A DNA stretch of 64,000 nucleotides, taken from assembly GCA_963575745.1 (NCBI GenBank), contig CAUYUJ010015948.1:603800-667799 (forward strand). Reading direction: 5' to 3'. The notes below the pieces were generated by a model, which was given only the letters and a program-made list of their open reading frames with translations, ran no database searches and was not told where the DNA came from. This document shows positions 10,099 to 21,399 of this stretch, in pieces (position 1 is the first letter of the stretch; every line of letters starts with the position of its first letter). Source of the stretch: Prorocentrum cordatum. Its lineage: Eukaryota > Sar > Dinophyceae > Prorocentrales > Prorocentraceae. The position numbers and the translations under genes were made by a program.

Positions 10099-12060
10099 AC
10101 ACACACACACACACAACAGAGAGAGAGAGAGAGAGATAAACAAAACAAACAAACACACACAAAAAACGCAGACAGACAGGTAGGCAGGCAGACAGACACA
10201 CACAAACAGATGGCATGCAGGCACGCAGGCATGCAGGCACGCAGGCGTGCAGGCAGGCAGGCAGGCAGACAGGCACGCAGACAGACAGACATGCAGACAG
10301 ACAGGCAAACCGACGCAGAGGCAGAGGCAGAGACGGTGCCATAGAGGTAAAGATAACCTGCCAGAGGGAGGAGGAGGCGGAGGGGGAGGAGAAGGAGCAG
10401 AATGAGGAAGTGGAGCCTAGGAAGAGGAATGGAGGGCGGAGGGAAGGTGGGGGACGGACGAAGGAACAACAGGGAAGACAGGGGGGGGGGGGCTACACGT
10501 TGAGGCGATTGTCATTGGCCCCAGAGGCGGCGCGCAGCATCACTCCCCAGAAGTTGGACAAGCCTGCCATGAAGCAGCAGACGGATCAGATGAGGATCGA
10601 CGCCCAGGACGCACTCGGGCCATACACTCGTTGCATCACTGTGTGAATATGCTCATCTCGTCCTCCTCCTCCTCCTCCTCCTCATCCTCCTCCTCCTCCT
10701 CCTCCTCCTCCTGCTCCCTCTTCCAGCTTCTCCACCTACTCGGCCTCCTCCTTCTTCTTCTCCTCCTGCTCCTGCTCCTCTCCCTGCTGCTACCCCCCTG
10801 TCGGCTGTGACCTCGGTGGCGGCCGAGGTAGCGCTCGCGGTTGTCGGTGTCGAAGTTGGCGGCCTTGACCCCCCATGGCTAATGGGGCCCTTGTCCCCTG
10901 CCTTCTCCACCGCTTCAGTTCTCTCGCCTGCCTCCTCCTTTCTCGATCTAACCCCATTCGAATCGCTCAGGAGAAGCTCAATCAGGCCAGCGAGCTCGAT
11001 GACAATTTCGCCGATCTCATGTCGCGCGACGTGCAAGACATGTACCAGTCGACGGCCTTCACTGAGATGATGTCAGCAAAGGGTTACGACCCGAGCGACA
11101 AGGCGAGCTGGCCCAAGGACCCAGAGCAGATCGCCGTCGACAGCTGGTTGGAATCAAAGACCCAGCGGGAGCGGGATGAGCACGCATTCTGGCAGAGCAT
11201 GAAGCAGCAGGGGTTTAACTTCACGACAAGAGCTGTCAAAGGAAATGCAGTCGGGGGGAAGTGGGCGCGGGCGATCAAAGATCCGGAGCTCAAGAAACGA
11301 TGCAATCAGGTCTCTGGCGATGCAGCCAAATCAGAGTTCCGTCGAGAGTGGCTCCTGGGCAAATATCAAAACTACGCAGTGGATTTCGAGAAATCCACGA
11401 CCGAGATCCGCGAGAATTGGAAGACGAGCACCTACCTGAGCTTGGGGCGGATCGCCCACCTCGAGGGAGGTGGGCGCGCTGGCTGGCGCCAGGCATTCGG
11501 GGCCACACAAGACTAGCACAATATATGGCAGAAGCGGGGCCTGAGGGCGACCACGATGAGGATGGTGGAGAGGGGGGTAAGAAAGAAAGCAGGAGCAGGA
11601 AACTGCAGGCGGGAGGAGGACGAGGGCGGGGGGGAGGTGAACGGGGAGAGGGACGAGGAGGAGGATCGACAGGTGAGGAGGGAGGAGGAGGAAGAGGAGG
11701 ACAGGTGAGGAGGGAGGAGGAGGAAGAGGAGGAAGGTGAGGGGGGGAAGGAGGAGGAGGAGGCGGAGGAGTAGGAGGAGGAGGAGGAGGAGGGGGAGGAG
11801 GAGGAGGGCGAGGAACATCTGCCAACACTCACAAATAAAAACCACCAGAGGCCCTCTCGTACACCTTCAACTGCATGTGCATGGGCCCTCCGTGGGTCAT
11901 GTGGGACACGATGACAAACTCTTTGAAGTTTCTCTACGTGCAGATGGGTCTTCGCGAGAGCTTCGCGACGCACTTCACCAAGCACGAGCGCTGGCTTCAG
12001 GAGTTTCTGGAATTCAATTGGTACCCTTGTCATCCTTACCCTCGCTCCTCATGCGTATTC

Positions 12061-12101
<41 letters not shown>

Positions 12102-14664
12102 AGCCTCCTCATCCAGCTGCAACTCTACCTCGTCCTCTTCCTTCCTCGTTGTCCGCCTTTTCTTGCTCCTCCTCCCCCTTCCACCGATACCCCCAAATCC
12201 TCTTTGTCCTGCTCTTCCTCCTCCTCCTCGTCATCATTCCGTCATCTTTCCTCCTCCTCCTCCTCCGCCTCCTCCTCCTCCGCACCCTCCTCCACCTCCG
12301 CCTCCCTCACCTCCTCCTCCTCCTCCTCCTCCTCCTCCTCCTCCTCCTCCTCCTCTTCTTCCGCCTCCTCCTCCTCCTCCGTCTCCTCCTCCTCCTCCTC
12401 CTCCTCCTGCTCCTCCTCCTTCTCCCCCCTCACCTCTTTTCCCAACCATCCTGCGGTGTTGGGCCCAGGCTTCGGTGTGAAGAGACAGCGCCCCGCGTCA
12501 CCTCGCCTCACCTCCCGCTGCCTCTGCCTGTTCCTTGCCACTGCTCTCCGCGTGCCCATCCCATTCTGGCACGCCCCTCACGAGGATCGTGGCCCCATAG
12601 GGGCTCCACCGAAGGCCACCGCGGCAAAGTCCGCATGCGCCCTCCCGCCCATTTCGGCACGTCCCTCACGAGGATCGTGGCCCCATAGGGAGCTCCAGCG
12701 ACCGCCCCAACGGCAGGGCCCGCATGCGTCCTCCCGCCCATTTCGGCACACCCCTCACGAGGATCGTGGCCCCATAGGGAGCTCCGCCGAAGGCCCCAGC
12801 GGCAGGGTTCGCATGCGTCACCGCGCCCATTTCGGCACACCCCTCACGATGATCGTGGCCCCAGCACGGTCCGCATGCGTCCCCCCGCCCATTTCGGCGC
12901 AGCCTTTACGAATATCGTGGCCTCATAGGGAGCTCCACCGAAGGCCCCAGCGGTAGGGCCCGCATGCATCCCCCAGCTCATGATGGCACACCCCTCGCAA
13001 GGATCGTGGCCCCATTGGGAGCTCCACCGAAAGCCCCAGCGGCAGGCCACCCAGCCCATTTCAACACACCCCACGAGGATCGTGCCCCCGCAAGGAGCTC
13101 CACCGAAGGCCACCGCGCGAGGTCTGCGCGCGCGCCCCCCGCCAATTTCGGCACACCCCTCGCGAGGATCGCTGCCCCATAGGGAGCTCCAGCGGCAGGG
13201 CCCGCATGCGTCCCTGAGCCCATTTCGGCGCGCCCCTCACGAGGATCATGGCCTCATAGGGAGCTCAGCCGAAGGCCCCAGCGGCACGGTCCGCATGCGT
13301 TCCCCCGCTCATTTCGGCACACCCCTTTACGAGGATCGTTGCCCCATTGGGAGCTCCACCGAAAGCCCCAGCGGCAAGGCGCGCATGCGCCCCCCCGCCC
13401 ATTTCGGCACACCCCTCACGAGGATCGTGGCCCCATGGGAGCTCCGCCGAAGGCCCCAGCGGCAGGGTTCGCATGCATCCCCCAGCTCATTTCGGCGCGC
13501 CCCTCAGGAGGATCGCGGCCCAAAAGAGAGCTCGACCGAAGGCCCACGCGGCAGGGTCCGCATGAGTCCTCCCGCCCATTTCGGCACACCACTCACGAGG
13601 ATCGTGGCCCCATAGGGAGCTCCGCCGAAGGCCCCAGCGGCAGGGTTTGCATGCGTCGCCGCGCCCATTTCGGCACGCCCCTCAGGAGGATCGCGGCCCC
13701 ATAGGGAGCTCGACCGAAGGCCCACGCGGCAGGGTCCGCATGAGCCCTCCCGCCCATTTCGGCACACCCCTCACGACGTCGCGGCCCCGTAGGGAGCTCC
13801 ACCGAGAGCGGTGCCCACAAGGCTGCACTCAGAAGTGCATATGGTTGGGTCCTTCGCCAATATAATTTTGCTTCCGAGGACGGTCAGGCGCCGCCCCTCG
13901 GCGCGCCTGCCTCGCTGACCGCTGGCGCTGCGCCTGCGAGGCCACCCCAGCAGCCCGAGCCAGCGGCGCAGCCGCAGCCGCAGGTCGCGCAGCAGCCGCA
14001 GGTCGCGCAGGTCGCGCAGCCCCAGCAGGTGATGGCGAGGGCAGGGCCAGCAGCAGCGGCGCCAGCGCAGCTGGCGGCGGCGCCAGCGCAGCCGGCGGCG
14101 GCCGCTGAGGGCCAAGTGGGGCCCGCCGCGGGCAGCCAGGCAGCCTCTGGCGCGGCGGCCGCTGAGGGGGCTTCGACCGCGGGGGCTTCGACCCGCGGTG
14201 GCAGGGCCAAGCAGAAGGCGACTCCCGAGGCCGACAGCGAGGTCAAGCGGCAGAAGACAGAGCTGAATGAGAAGATCGGGCTGGCCAAGAAGGAGCTGTC
14301 ACAGTACGCGGGGGCCACGGCGCAGGCGCGAACGCTGCTCAACCAGATCGTGAACGACAAGTCCAAGGAGTGGGCTGCCGATTCCTCCAAGCTCCTGCGC
14401 AGCGCCCTCGAGGCCTCGGAGAAGTACATCAACGAGAGGCCCCTGTTGAACCAGGTCATGGCGGTCAAGGTGGCGGACCTCTCGAGCCTGCGGAAGACCA
14501 TGAACGATGCCGACTTGCTGAACGGCCTCGCGCAGGCCGCCGAGCTCAAGTCCCACTCGTCGAGCATCTTCTTAGAGGCCAAGTGCTTGCTGGCTCTCAT
14601 GCGCGCCCGCGAGAAGCAGGACGACCCGACGCCTGCCAAGCAGAAGAGGGCGAGGACTTCTTGA
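9130..14664 (+). CDS. Five-exon gene, multicopy dinoflagellate-type protein
   Basis: Best model: 9130-9980, 10538-10640, 10971-11469, 11849-12020 and 13836-14664. All introns are GT-AG, phases agree and the total is 818 codons including TGA. The N-terminus is acidic, then P/Q/A-rich. Exon 2 ends with DALGPYTRCIT. Exon 3 has ELDDNFADLMSRDVQDMYQ and EFRREWLLGKYQNYAVDFE. Exon 4 has GPPWVMWDTMTNSLKFLYVQ. The last exon is A/Q-rich, then helical (KKELSQYAGATAQARTLLNQ) with a basic end. I recall this domain order from a large unnamed dinoflagellate family. The function is unknown. Alternative sites with matching phase are donor 9949 with acceptor 10525, and acceptor 13941 for the last exon. Confidence 0.7.
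10031..10310 (+). repeat. Compound (GA)n, (CA)n and GCAGGCAGACAG microsatellite
   Basis: A pure GA run at 10031-10096 is followed by CA and GA runs, AAAC/CACA sequence and a GCAGGCAGACAG/GCACGCAGGCAT minisatellite. It lies in intron 1 of the 817-codon gene. Confidence 0.9.
11600..11815 (+). repeat. GGA purine tract in intron 3
   Basis: GGA/GAG repeats within predicted intron 11470-11848 of the 817-codon gene. Confidence 0.85.
12055..12435 (+). repeat. CTG and CTC tract in intron 4
   Basis: A (CTG)n block at about 12064-12100 is followed by CTC/TCC repeats to about 12430. It lies between exon 4 and the 88-bp array element. Confidence 0.9.
12440..13867 (+). repeat. Element C copy 1: 88-bp tandem array with conserved flanks
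   Basis: The left flank (CCCAACCATCCTGCGGTGTT, GAAGAGACAGCGCCCCGCGT) is shared with 17080-17230. Next come about 14 units of 88-89 bp with core GTGGCCCCATAGGGAGCTCC and linker CCCATTTCGGCACACCCCTC. The right flank (TGCATATGGTTGGG, CCTTCGCCAA) is shared with 18260-18300 and 32235-32275. The unit length is not a multiple of three. Most of it lies in intron 12021-13835 of the 817-codon gene. The predicted acceptor at 13834-13835 falls inside the right flank. Confidence 0.85.
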
Positions 14665-16030
14665 ACGCGCTGCTGGGGAAGGCACCGATCGGCCGATCAA
14701 AACTGAGGACTTGGGGCGCGGGGCTCGACACTTAAAAGTGACGTGTGGGTTAGGGGTGGCCAGGTCGTCCCCCCATGTCGGGCCCCGCGTCCCTGGTCCG
14801 CAGTTTTGTTCGCCCGTGCGTTTTGACCTTGCTCGCGAGGGCGGCAAGAGTCATATACATTCTAATTCTGAGGGGTATTTTGTTCAACGTTCGACTGTGC
14901 TTGGCAAGGTGCGCGGAGCACTCAGCGCGGCGCTCTAATGGCAAGAAGGGTGGTAAATCATTCGAAATCCTCAGATTTCCATGAAATCCTGTTCCGTTTC
15001 GGAAAATCACACAAAATCACACGAAATCCAGTCAAACCCTTCGAATCCGCATTTTTTCCCCAAATCCGCATTTTTTGCCCAAAGCCGGGGGCCGACGACC
15101 GTCTACCTACCGTCTACCTGCCGTCTACCCCCCACCGTCTACCACCGTCCACCGTAGCCCTCAAACCCTGATAAAATACAGTGTTTGGCAGCGTCTACCT
15201 CCATCTACCTGGGACCGTCTACCGTCTACCTACCGTCTACCTGCCGTCTACCTGCCGTCTGTCATCGGTTTTCACGCCGTCGGCTTGCTTCGTCAGGATT
15301 TTTCATGAATTTTCTTGGGATCTTAGGAGACAGTCAAGGCGGACAGAGGGGGTGATTAATATGTCAGCTTGTCGCACCTCGCATGCGAGTGCACGCGGCA
15401 TGACTGACACTTGCCAGAACCATGCGAATCTGATTTAGTGCGCGAGTGTGGGTGGCCTCGCGCATCTGCTCTGACAGCTAGTTTTGCTGCAACCTCAGTG
15501 GTGAGGCCATCTCGTCATGCGCCTGGCGGCGCGTTCAAATGGCCGAGATGGAAGTTGGGGTTCCACTTGAATGCGTGGTCATTCGTTAGAGTGGTCTATT
15601 CTGGTGCTTGTGTTTATGCGTTGCACGTCCTGCTGCAGCCTCGTGAGCAAGCACTCGTTTCGAAACATCGTGCGGCGAAACCGTGTATTGCAACTCAAAG
15701 CTCATCCTCGTCCTCGCCCGAATGGGCTCCTCAATATCTCCCATGCCGCTATGCAACCCAACTCCTGCTGCTTATCCTTGCTCACTCTCCCCCTCCCCCC
15801 TCCATCACTCGTGCTCCGCTTCCCCTTTATATGCCTTTCCCCATCTTCCTTCCTCGCACACTCCCCCTCGACCACCATCTTTCACATTCGCGCATGCGTG
15901 CGTGACAACTCGTGCATGCGCGTCTCAACGGAGGCGTGCGACAGTCTCCTCAGATCCCCCCTCGCCCAAGCACCTCGCTGTAATCTTGTCGCTGTCGAAC
16001 CCGTCCTGTGCTTGGCGGGGGAAAAAGGGT
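14665..16030. other. Intergenic region with an 11-bp minisatellite
   Basis: Unique AT-richer DNA follows the gene. 15095-15260 holds a CCGTCTACCTR minisatellite of period about 11 bp. 15270-16030 is mixed unique DNA with C/T-rich patches. The frame at 15900-16030 has no independent support as a coding exon. Confidence 0.5.
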
Positions 16031-16790
16031 GAGAATTCTAGACCATCCAGAGACGATGTCCAGGCGAGCTGAGAGGTGATCAAGGAAGCGAGGGAGCAAA
16101 GAGGGGGGCGGCCGAACGGTGTGAAGGAGAGAGGGAGCTAAGAAAAAAAATGGATGGATAGATGAGGGAGTGGGGAGAAGGAGGATGAAGAGGATGAGGA
16201 GGAGGAGGAGGCGGAGGGGGAGGAGGAGGATGAGAAGAGATAGGAGGAGAAGGGCGGATGAGGAGAGCAAGCAAAAGGGCCAGACGTCGTCTCTTGGATG
16301 CTTCTCGGAGCCTCTTGGGGTATCTCTTGGGCGTCTTGGTGCGTCTTGGGAATCTCTTGGCAATCGTGGGGGGCTCTTCGGCGTCGTGGGTGCCTCGGGG
16401 GGGCCTCTTTGGGCCGCTTGGGATCCTTTTGGGGGTCTCCTGGGGGCCTCTAGGGGGCCTCTTGGGGCCATCTTTGGGCCATCTGGGGACCTCTCGGGGC
16501 CGCCTGGGCGCTTCTTGGGGCCATCTTGGAGGAGATCAATCAAACGAGAGGGGAGCTTGAATTAGGGCCCCCCCCATCAAGAGGCCAACATGGGGCCAAC
16601 ACCTGAATAAAACAAATGATTTTGGCTTCCTCGCCGAGGCCACTTTGGGCGCTCCGACACCTCGCGGATCCCCCTGTCCAGGTCCAGGGGAGGGGGTAGG
16701 GGGAGGGGTAAACCCCTCCCCGAAGGGGAAGAAGGAGGGATGGAAGAGGAAACTCCTTAATCCACCGACGCCCAGAGTGCTGGTGGAATT
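16031..16790 (+). mobile_element. Element B copy 2
   Basis: It aligns along its length with 3427-4197: GATGTCCAGGCGAGCTGAGA, the GGATGGATAGATGAGGGAG tract, the TCTTGGATGCTTCTCGGAGC block, TTAGGGCCCCCCCCATC, the CCCCTCCCCGAAGGGGA hairpin region and the CGCCCAGAG/TGCTGGTGG end. The left end reads GTGAGAATTCTAGACC, a good 5' splice-site consensus. The CCCACCAGCCC part of the left TIR is missing. Flanking coding is not convincing. Confidence 0.65.
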
Positions 16791-17074
16791 CATCCGATGG
16801 CAAAAATACATGGCACTGAGAACGAACGGGACAGAAAAAAGAGAGAGAGAAAAAAAAGAAGAGATAACGAAACAAGATAATATGAACAAACACGTGACAA
16901 CATCGAAAACCAATCATATAAGAACATACCGACCACTCGTGTGACCCACCCTATAGAAACCATTATTGCCGCGCGCCCCTCTGGGAGCTGGGAGCCGGTA
17001 CTCCGTCTCTGCCCCTTGTAACCCGAGGCCCAGGATTCAATGTTCCCCTCGCCCTCTCTCGATGGCGCTGTGTC
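16791..17074. other. AT-richer unique stretch
   Basis: An A-rich segment with a short open frame (LVEFIRWQKYMALRTN onward) begins directly at the end of element B. It might be an exon but has no partner or recognised family. Confidence 0.25.
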
Positions 17075-18305
17075 TTTGTTCCCGACCATCCTGCGTTGTT
17101 GGGTCCTCGATTTGAAGAGACAGCGCCCCGCGTCACCTTGCCTCGCTTCCCGCTGCCCCCTCCCCCTCCTCCCTCCTCCCATCCCTTGCCTCTGCTTTCC
17201 GCATTCCCATCCCATTCTGGCACACCCCTCACGCGCTTCGTGGCCCCATAGTGAGCTCCACCGAAGGCCCCAGCGGCAAGGCCCGCATGCACCCCCCCGC
17301 AAATTTCGGCACGCTCCTCACGAGGATCGCGACCCCGTGGGGAGTTCCGCCGAAGGCCCCAGCGGCAGGGTCCGCCCGCCCATTTCGGCACACCCCTCGC
17401 GAGGATCGCGAGGATCGTGGCCCCATGGGGAGCTCCACCGAAAGCCCCAGCGGCAAGGTCCGCGCACATCCCCCAGCCCATTTCGGCACACCCCTCACGA
17501 GGATCGCGGTCCCACAAGGAACTCCACCGAATGCTCCAGCGGCAAGGTCCGCATGCGCCCCCCCGCTCATTTCGGCGCACCTCTCACGAGGATCGTGGCC
17601 CTAGAGGGAGCTCCACCGAAGGCCCCAACGGCAGGGCCCGCCCGCGCCCCCCCCCTTCATTTCGGCACACCCCTCACGAGCATCGTGGCCCCATGGTGAG
17701 CTCCACCGAAGGCCCCAGCGGCAGGGTTCGCATGCGTTCCGCCCATTTCGGCATGCCCCTCACGAGGATCGTCGCCCCAAAGGGAGCTCCACCGAAGGCC
17801 CCAGCGGCAGGGTCCGCATGCGTTCCCCCGTCCATTTCGGTAAACCCATCACGAGGATCGTGGCCCCATGGGGAGCTTCACCGAAGGCCCCTGCGGCAGG
17901 GTCCGCATGCGTCTCTCAGCTCATTTCGACACGCCCATCGCGATGATCGTGGCCCCATATTGAGCTCCACCGAAGGCCCCCGCGGCAAGGCCCGCATGCG
18001 TCCACCCTCACATTTCGGCACACCCCTGAAGATGATCGTGGCCCCATAGGGAGCCCCGCCGAAGGCCCCAGCGGCAAGGTCCGCGCGCGCCTCCCCGCCA
18101 ATTTCGGCACGCCCCTCGCGATGATCGTGGCCCCATAGGAGCCACACCGAAGGCCTCCGCGGCAAGGTCCGCACGCACTCCCCCGCCCATGTCGGCACAC
18201 CCCATCACGAGGATCGCGGCCCCGTAGGGAGCTCCACCGAGAGCGGTGCCCACACCGCGGCACTCACAACTGCATATGGTTGCGCCCTTCGCCAGAATAA
18301 TGTTC
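17075..18305 (+). repeat. Element C copy 2: 88-bp tandem array with conserved flanks
   Basis: It has the same left flank, about 12 units of roughly 88 bp and the same right flank as 12440-13867. It ends about 20 bp before a CCCCGCAG acceptor at 18315-18322 that opens the frame of the next gene, so it may lie in a 5' intron of that gene. Confidence 0.85.
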
Positions 18306-18379
18306 TCGCCGTCTCCCCGCAGCCGCGCTGTCACGAGCCCTCTGGCTGCGGCCGCGCGCGGCTGTTTGGGTCGTGCACG

Positions 18380-21325
18380 ATGCCTTTCGCTGGTGCCTTG
18401 AGAGGCAGCGACAGCGAGCGGCAAGCAGGAGCATCTCTTTTGCATGAACTGTTGTCACTGTACGCTTCATGCAGACTGAACGCCAAACAATTTTGCGTAC
18501 TATGTGGTCTTTGCGAGGCCGCAGGGGTCCAAGGGGCAACGTGGAGTAAGTTCAGCAGGCCAGCGGACCTGCAATCTGGCAAGTACCAGCTTCATTTAGA
18601 CACAGTGCTGCCCGCTCCAAAACATTTAACACATATCAAAGTGCCCGTTTGTGAGAATCACAGTGCTTTGCGTTCGGTACGAGACCATCCGATCAAGCTG
18701 TTCTATGAATCGATATCTGATGAATTGGTTGCGGACCCGTCGATTTTGGAAGAGTTGCGAACGACCCCAGCTCAGAGAGATCCCAATGTACTAGATGTAC
18801 CAGCTTACGCAGAGCATCCCGCCACCAAGATTGCCAAAGAGACAGGTCTTGACCCCCCCCTCCCCCTCGCGGTGTATTTGGATGGGGTTCGCTATCAACA
18901 GCAGGCTGCCGGAAGAAACGATACTGTAACTGGGTGGTGGGTGGTGAACCTATTGTCGGGGCGGCGACACCTAGTAGCTACCCTCAAGCACTCCGACGAG
19001 TGCAGTTGCGGGTGCAGGGGGTGGTGCTCGGTCCACCCCATCATGGATTCTATCAGATGGCAGTTTCAATGTCTCTACGATGGGGTTCGCCCTAACGTTC
19101 GGCATGACGGCAGCGAGTGGGCCCAGGGGACAAACATTTCAGATTTGTCGTTTCGGGGATGCTTGTTATATATTAAAGGTGATTGGATTGAACATACTCG
19201 CGGGCTTGGGCTAAGCAGCTACGGGCAGTACCACCATTCTTGTCAATATTGCAAAAATGTAAAACCAGAGCTCGAGGAGGATGAAGGCATGGATACACTG
19301 GATTCGTTTGCGTTCCAGCTTCGCACTTGTAATGAATACGACGCAGCGTGCAGGAAGTGTGAGATTCCCGTGCACATACACACACGAGAGCAACTACAAT
19401 TCTTGAGGTCGAAACTTGCGTGGTTGAAAAACATTCCAAAGATTGGGGGACGGGGTATAATGCATGATACGGTTGTAGCAGGCGTGCAGCTGAAGAGTGG
19501 GGACCGCTTGGAACCCAGCGAGCACGTACATGATATAGCTGATGTGCTGTGTGTGCAGTTGCCAGCCACGTTCGTATTTTGGAGGCCTCGCTTCGGGCCT
19601 TCGACGAAACTCCCCCTCGATCCTGTGCAACGGCGGTGCCCTTTATTCGACAGTAGGTTGGGCACGTCTCCCGTGGCAACATTAGCAGCTGATCTAATGC
19701 ATACAGTTCACCTCGGCATAATGCAACGCCTCGTTTCAGCTTGTCTGTTCCGAACGATATTTTCAAACCCTTGGCAGTTTCAGGGATCGCAGAAAGTTAT
19801 GATCGAAATGGCAATTCGGCAAATCTGGTGCGACCTCAAGTCCTGGCAAGATGACCCTTCAAACAACATCGACCCGAAGGGCCGTCTAGGCGTTCTTACT
19901 TTGAAGATGCTCGGTGACCACAAGGATGCCGATTTCCAGGCTGCTTGGGAGTTCGACAACAAGGTTTTGCGTTTGAGCTGTTGACTCGTCCCCACGGCTG
20001 GACTCGCACCGATGTTCGTTAAAACGAGGCCCACAAACGCTGGCCGCTACGCACCCTCCGCCCACGACCCCAAACACAACAACATGCAAACAGCATCCCC
20101 CTCAGCACCCGAACCACCCTGGCACGGCGATGTCGGTGAAGGCGGGGGAGACTGGAATGCTACTTCTTTTCGTCAATCACCTCGTTCACAAGTACGGAGG
20201 CCGCGCTGTATTTGGGCCTCACCTCGTCTGCGCCATGCTTTCGTTGATCGGGTTTCTGGATGCCGTGCGCACGCTCCCTGCTACGTTGGACGAAACGATG
20301 CAACTTCGATTGATGTGCATCATTGCTGTGCACATTCGGGCCTGCAAGCTGGCTGGGATAGCTCTTTCGCCAAAGCACCATTTGGCATGGCACATCGCCC
20401 ACAGGTGACGCGTCGTTCGAAATGGGGGAAGGGACAACCCAAACAAAGCACCCTTACTAAGATGCCCAGGGGGAGGGGGTAAGCAGGATGGATGTGAGGA
20501 TGGGCAGGAGGGGTAGTGGATGGCCCAGGGGCCACTGCGCCTGGGTTGTGGGCCACGGGCCTCTTGGATGTTCTTTCGGGTGTCTTGGGGCGCCGCTCGG
20601 GAACATCGTGTTTTGCATTGCGGCGCCTTTGGGCACTCTCTTGGAATCTCTGTTGGGCCTTTGGGGGACCTCGGGAGTCCTCCTCGGGGCTTGTCAGTGC
20701 CATCGGGGGCCACTTTGGGAGCAAATGTTAAAACGCCTGCGGGCGTTGCTCGCCGCGCGACTGCCCTGTCCTCTCGCTTCTCCTCTTCCTCCCGAACTGT
20801 CAGTCCTGCCCCCTCCTGCCCCTCTCCCAAGCTCGACCTTCCTCGTGTCTCATCTTCCCTCCACCGCCTCATTCTTTCGATGCCCCCCCCCGCGGGAAGT
20901 CCGAGCCGGTGGAGAGCTCATCGAAGGCGCCAGCGTCGGATACTCACCGCATGCCCCCCCTCGGAGGTAGCTGGCACGTGATGTCAGCTGCGCGCAGGGA
21001 GGCGAATGCTTTGCAAATCCCCTGGCCCAACAGGGGCCGCGAGCCCTTTCAAGGACCTGATTGTGAGAACATGTCATGGGTCCTGGGGTCGTTTTCAACT
21101 TCATTTAAACAAGATGTTGTAAATCACGGTTGCCCTAGGAGCCGGTGGTTGGGGAACCCGAAGTTATACGCTTGTTGGCTCGACGAGTCCCTGAACATTG
21201 TGCTCAGGGACGTTGCGAAGTTTTCACACCGCCGCACTTTTGAGTTCAGAGTGTTTTTTATGCTGGCTCTCCACGATCGTTTGGGCATCTCTCGGTGGCT
21301 ATCCTTGAAGCCATGGGTACCGTAA
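18380..21325 (+). CDS. Three-exon transposase-like gene of a dinoflagellate-expanded family
   Basis: Exons 18380-19963, 20106-20404 and 21139-21325 join in frame across GT-AG introns of 142 and 734 bp to give 689 aa. The first join is phase 0 and the second is phase 2. Motifs include LPLAVYLDGVRYQQQ near residue 162, CSCGCRGWC near 208-216, CLLYIKGDWIEHTRGLG near 261, HSCQYC near 286-291, DLMHTVHLGIMQRL near 438, PKHHLAWHIAH at the end of exon 2 and NPKLYACWLDESLN in exon 3. The order matches an abundant unnamed dinoflagellate family. The D-x-x-H helix and the late KHH block loosely recall TNP2-type CACTA transposases, but that is inference. The frame is open upstream to an acceptor at 18322, so the start may lie earlier. 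Confidence 0.8.
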
Positions 21326-21399
21326 TTCAGCTGTGTTTATTGGCGCTTGGGCTGCAGGCAGCGACTGCCGCGAAGCAGCCAGCGCCGCATTCTGCTGGC

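Noticed and set aside
12560-13860. Repeated frames that look like R-G-P-I-G-S-S-(T/A)-E-G-P repeat proteins
   Set aside because: The unit is 88-89 bp, so the frame changes at each unit. It is a satellite, not a repeat protein.
21313-21360. A hydrophobic N-terminus (MGTVIQLCLLALGLQAATA) suggesting a signal peptide
   Set aside because: It overlaps the end of the preceding gene in another frame and does not fit a methyltransferase-like protein. ATG 21400 or an upstream exon is as likely.
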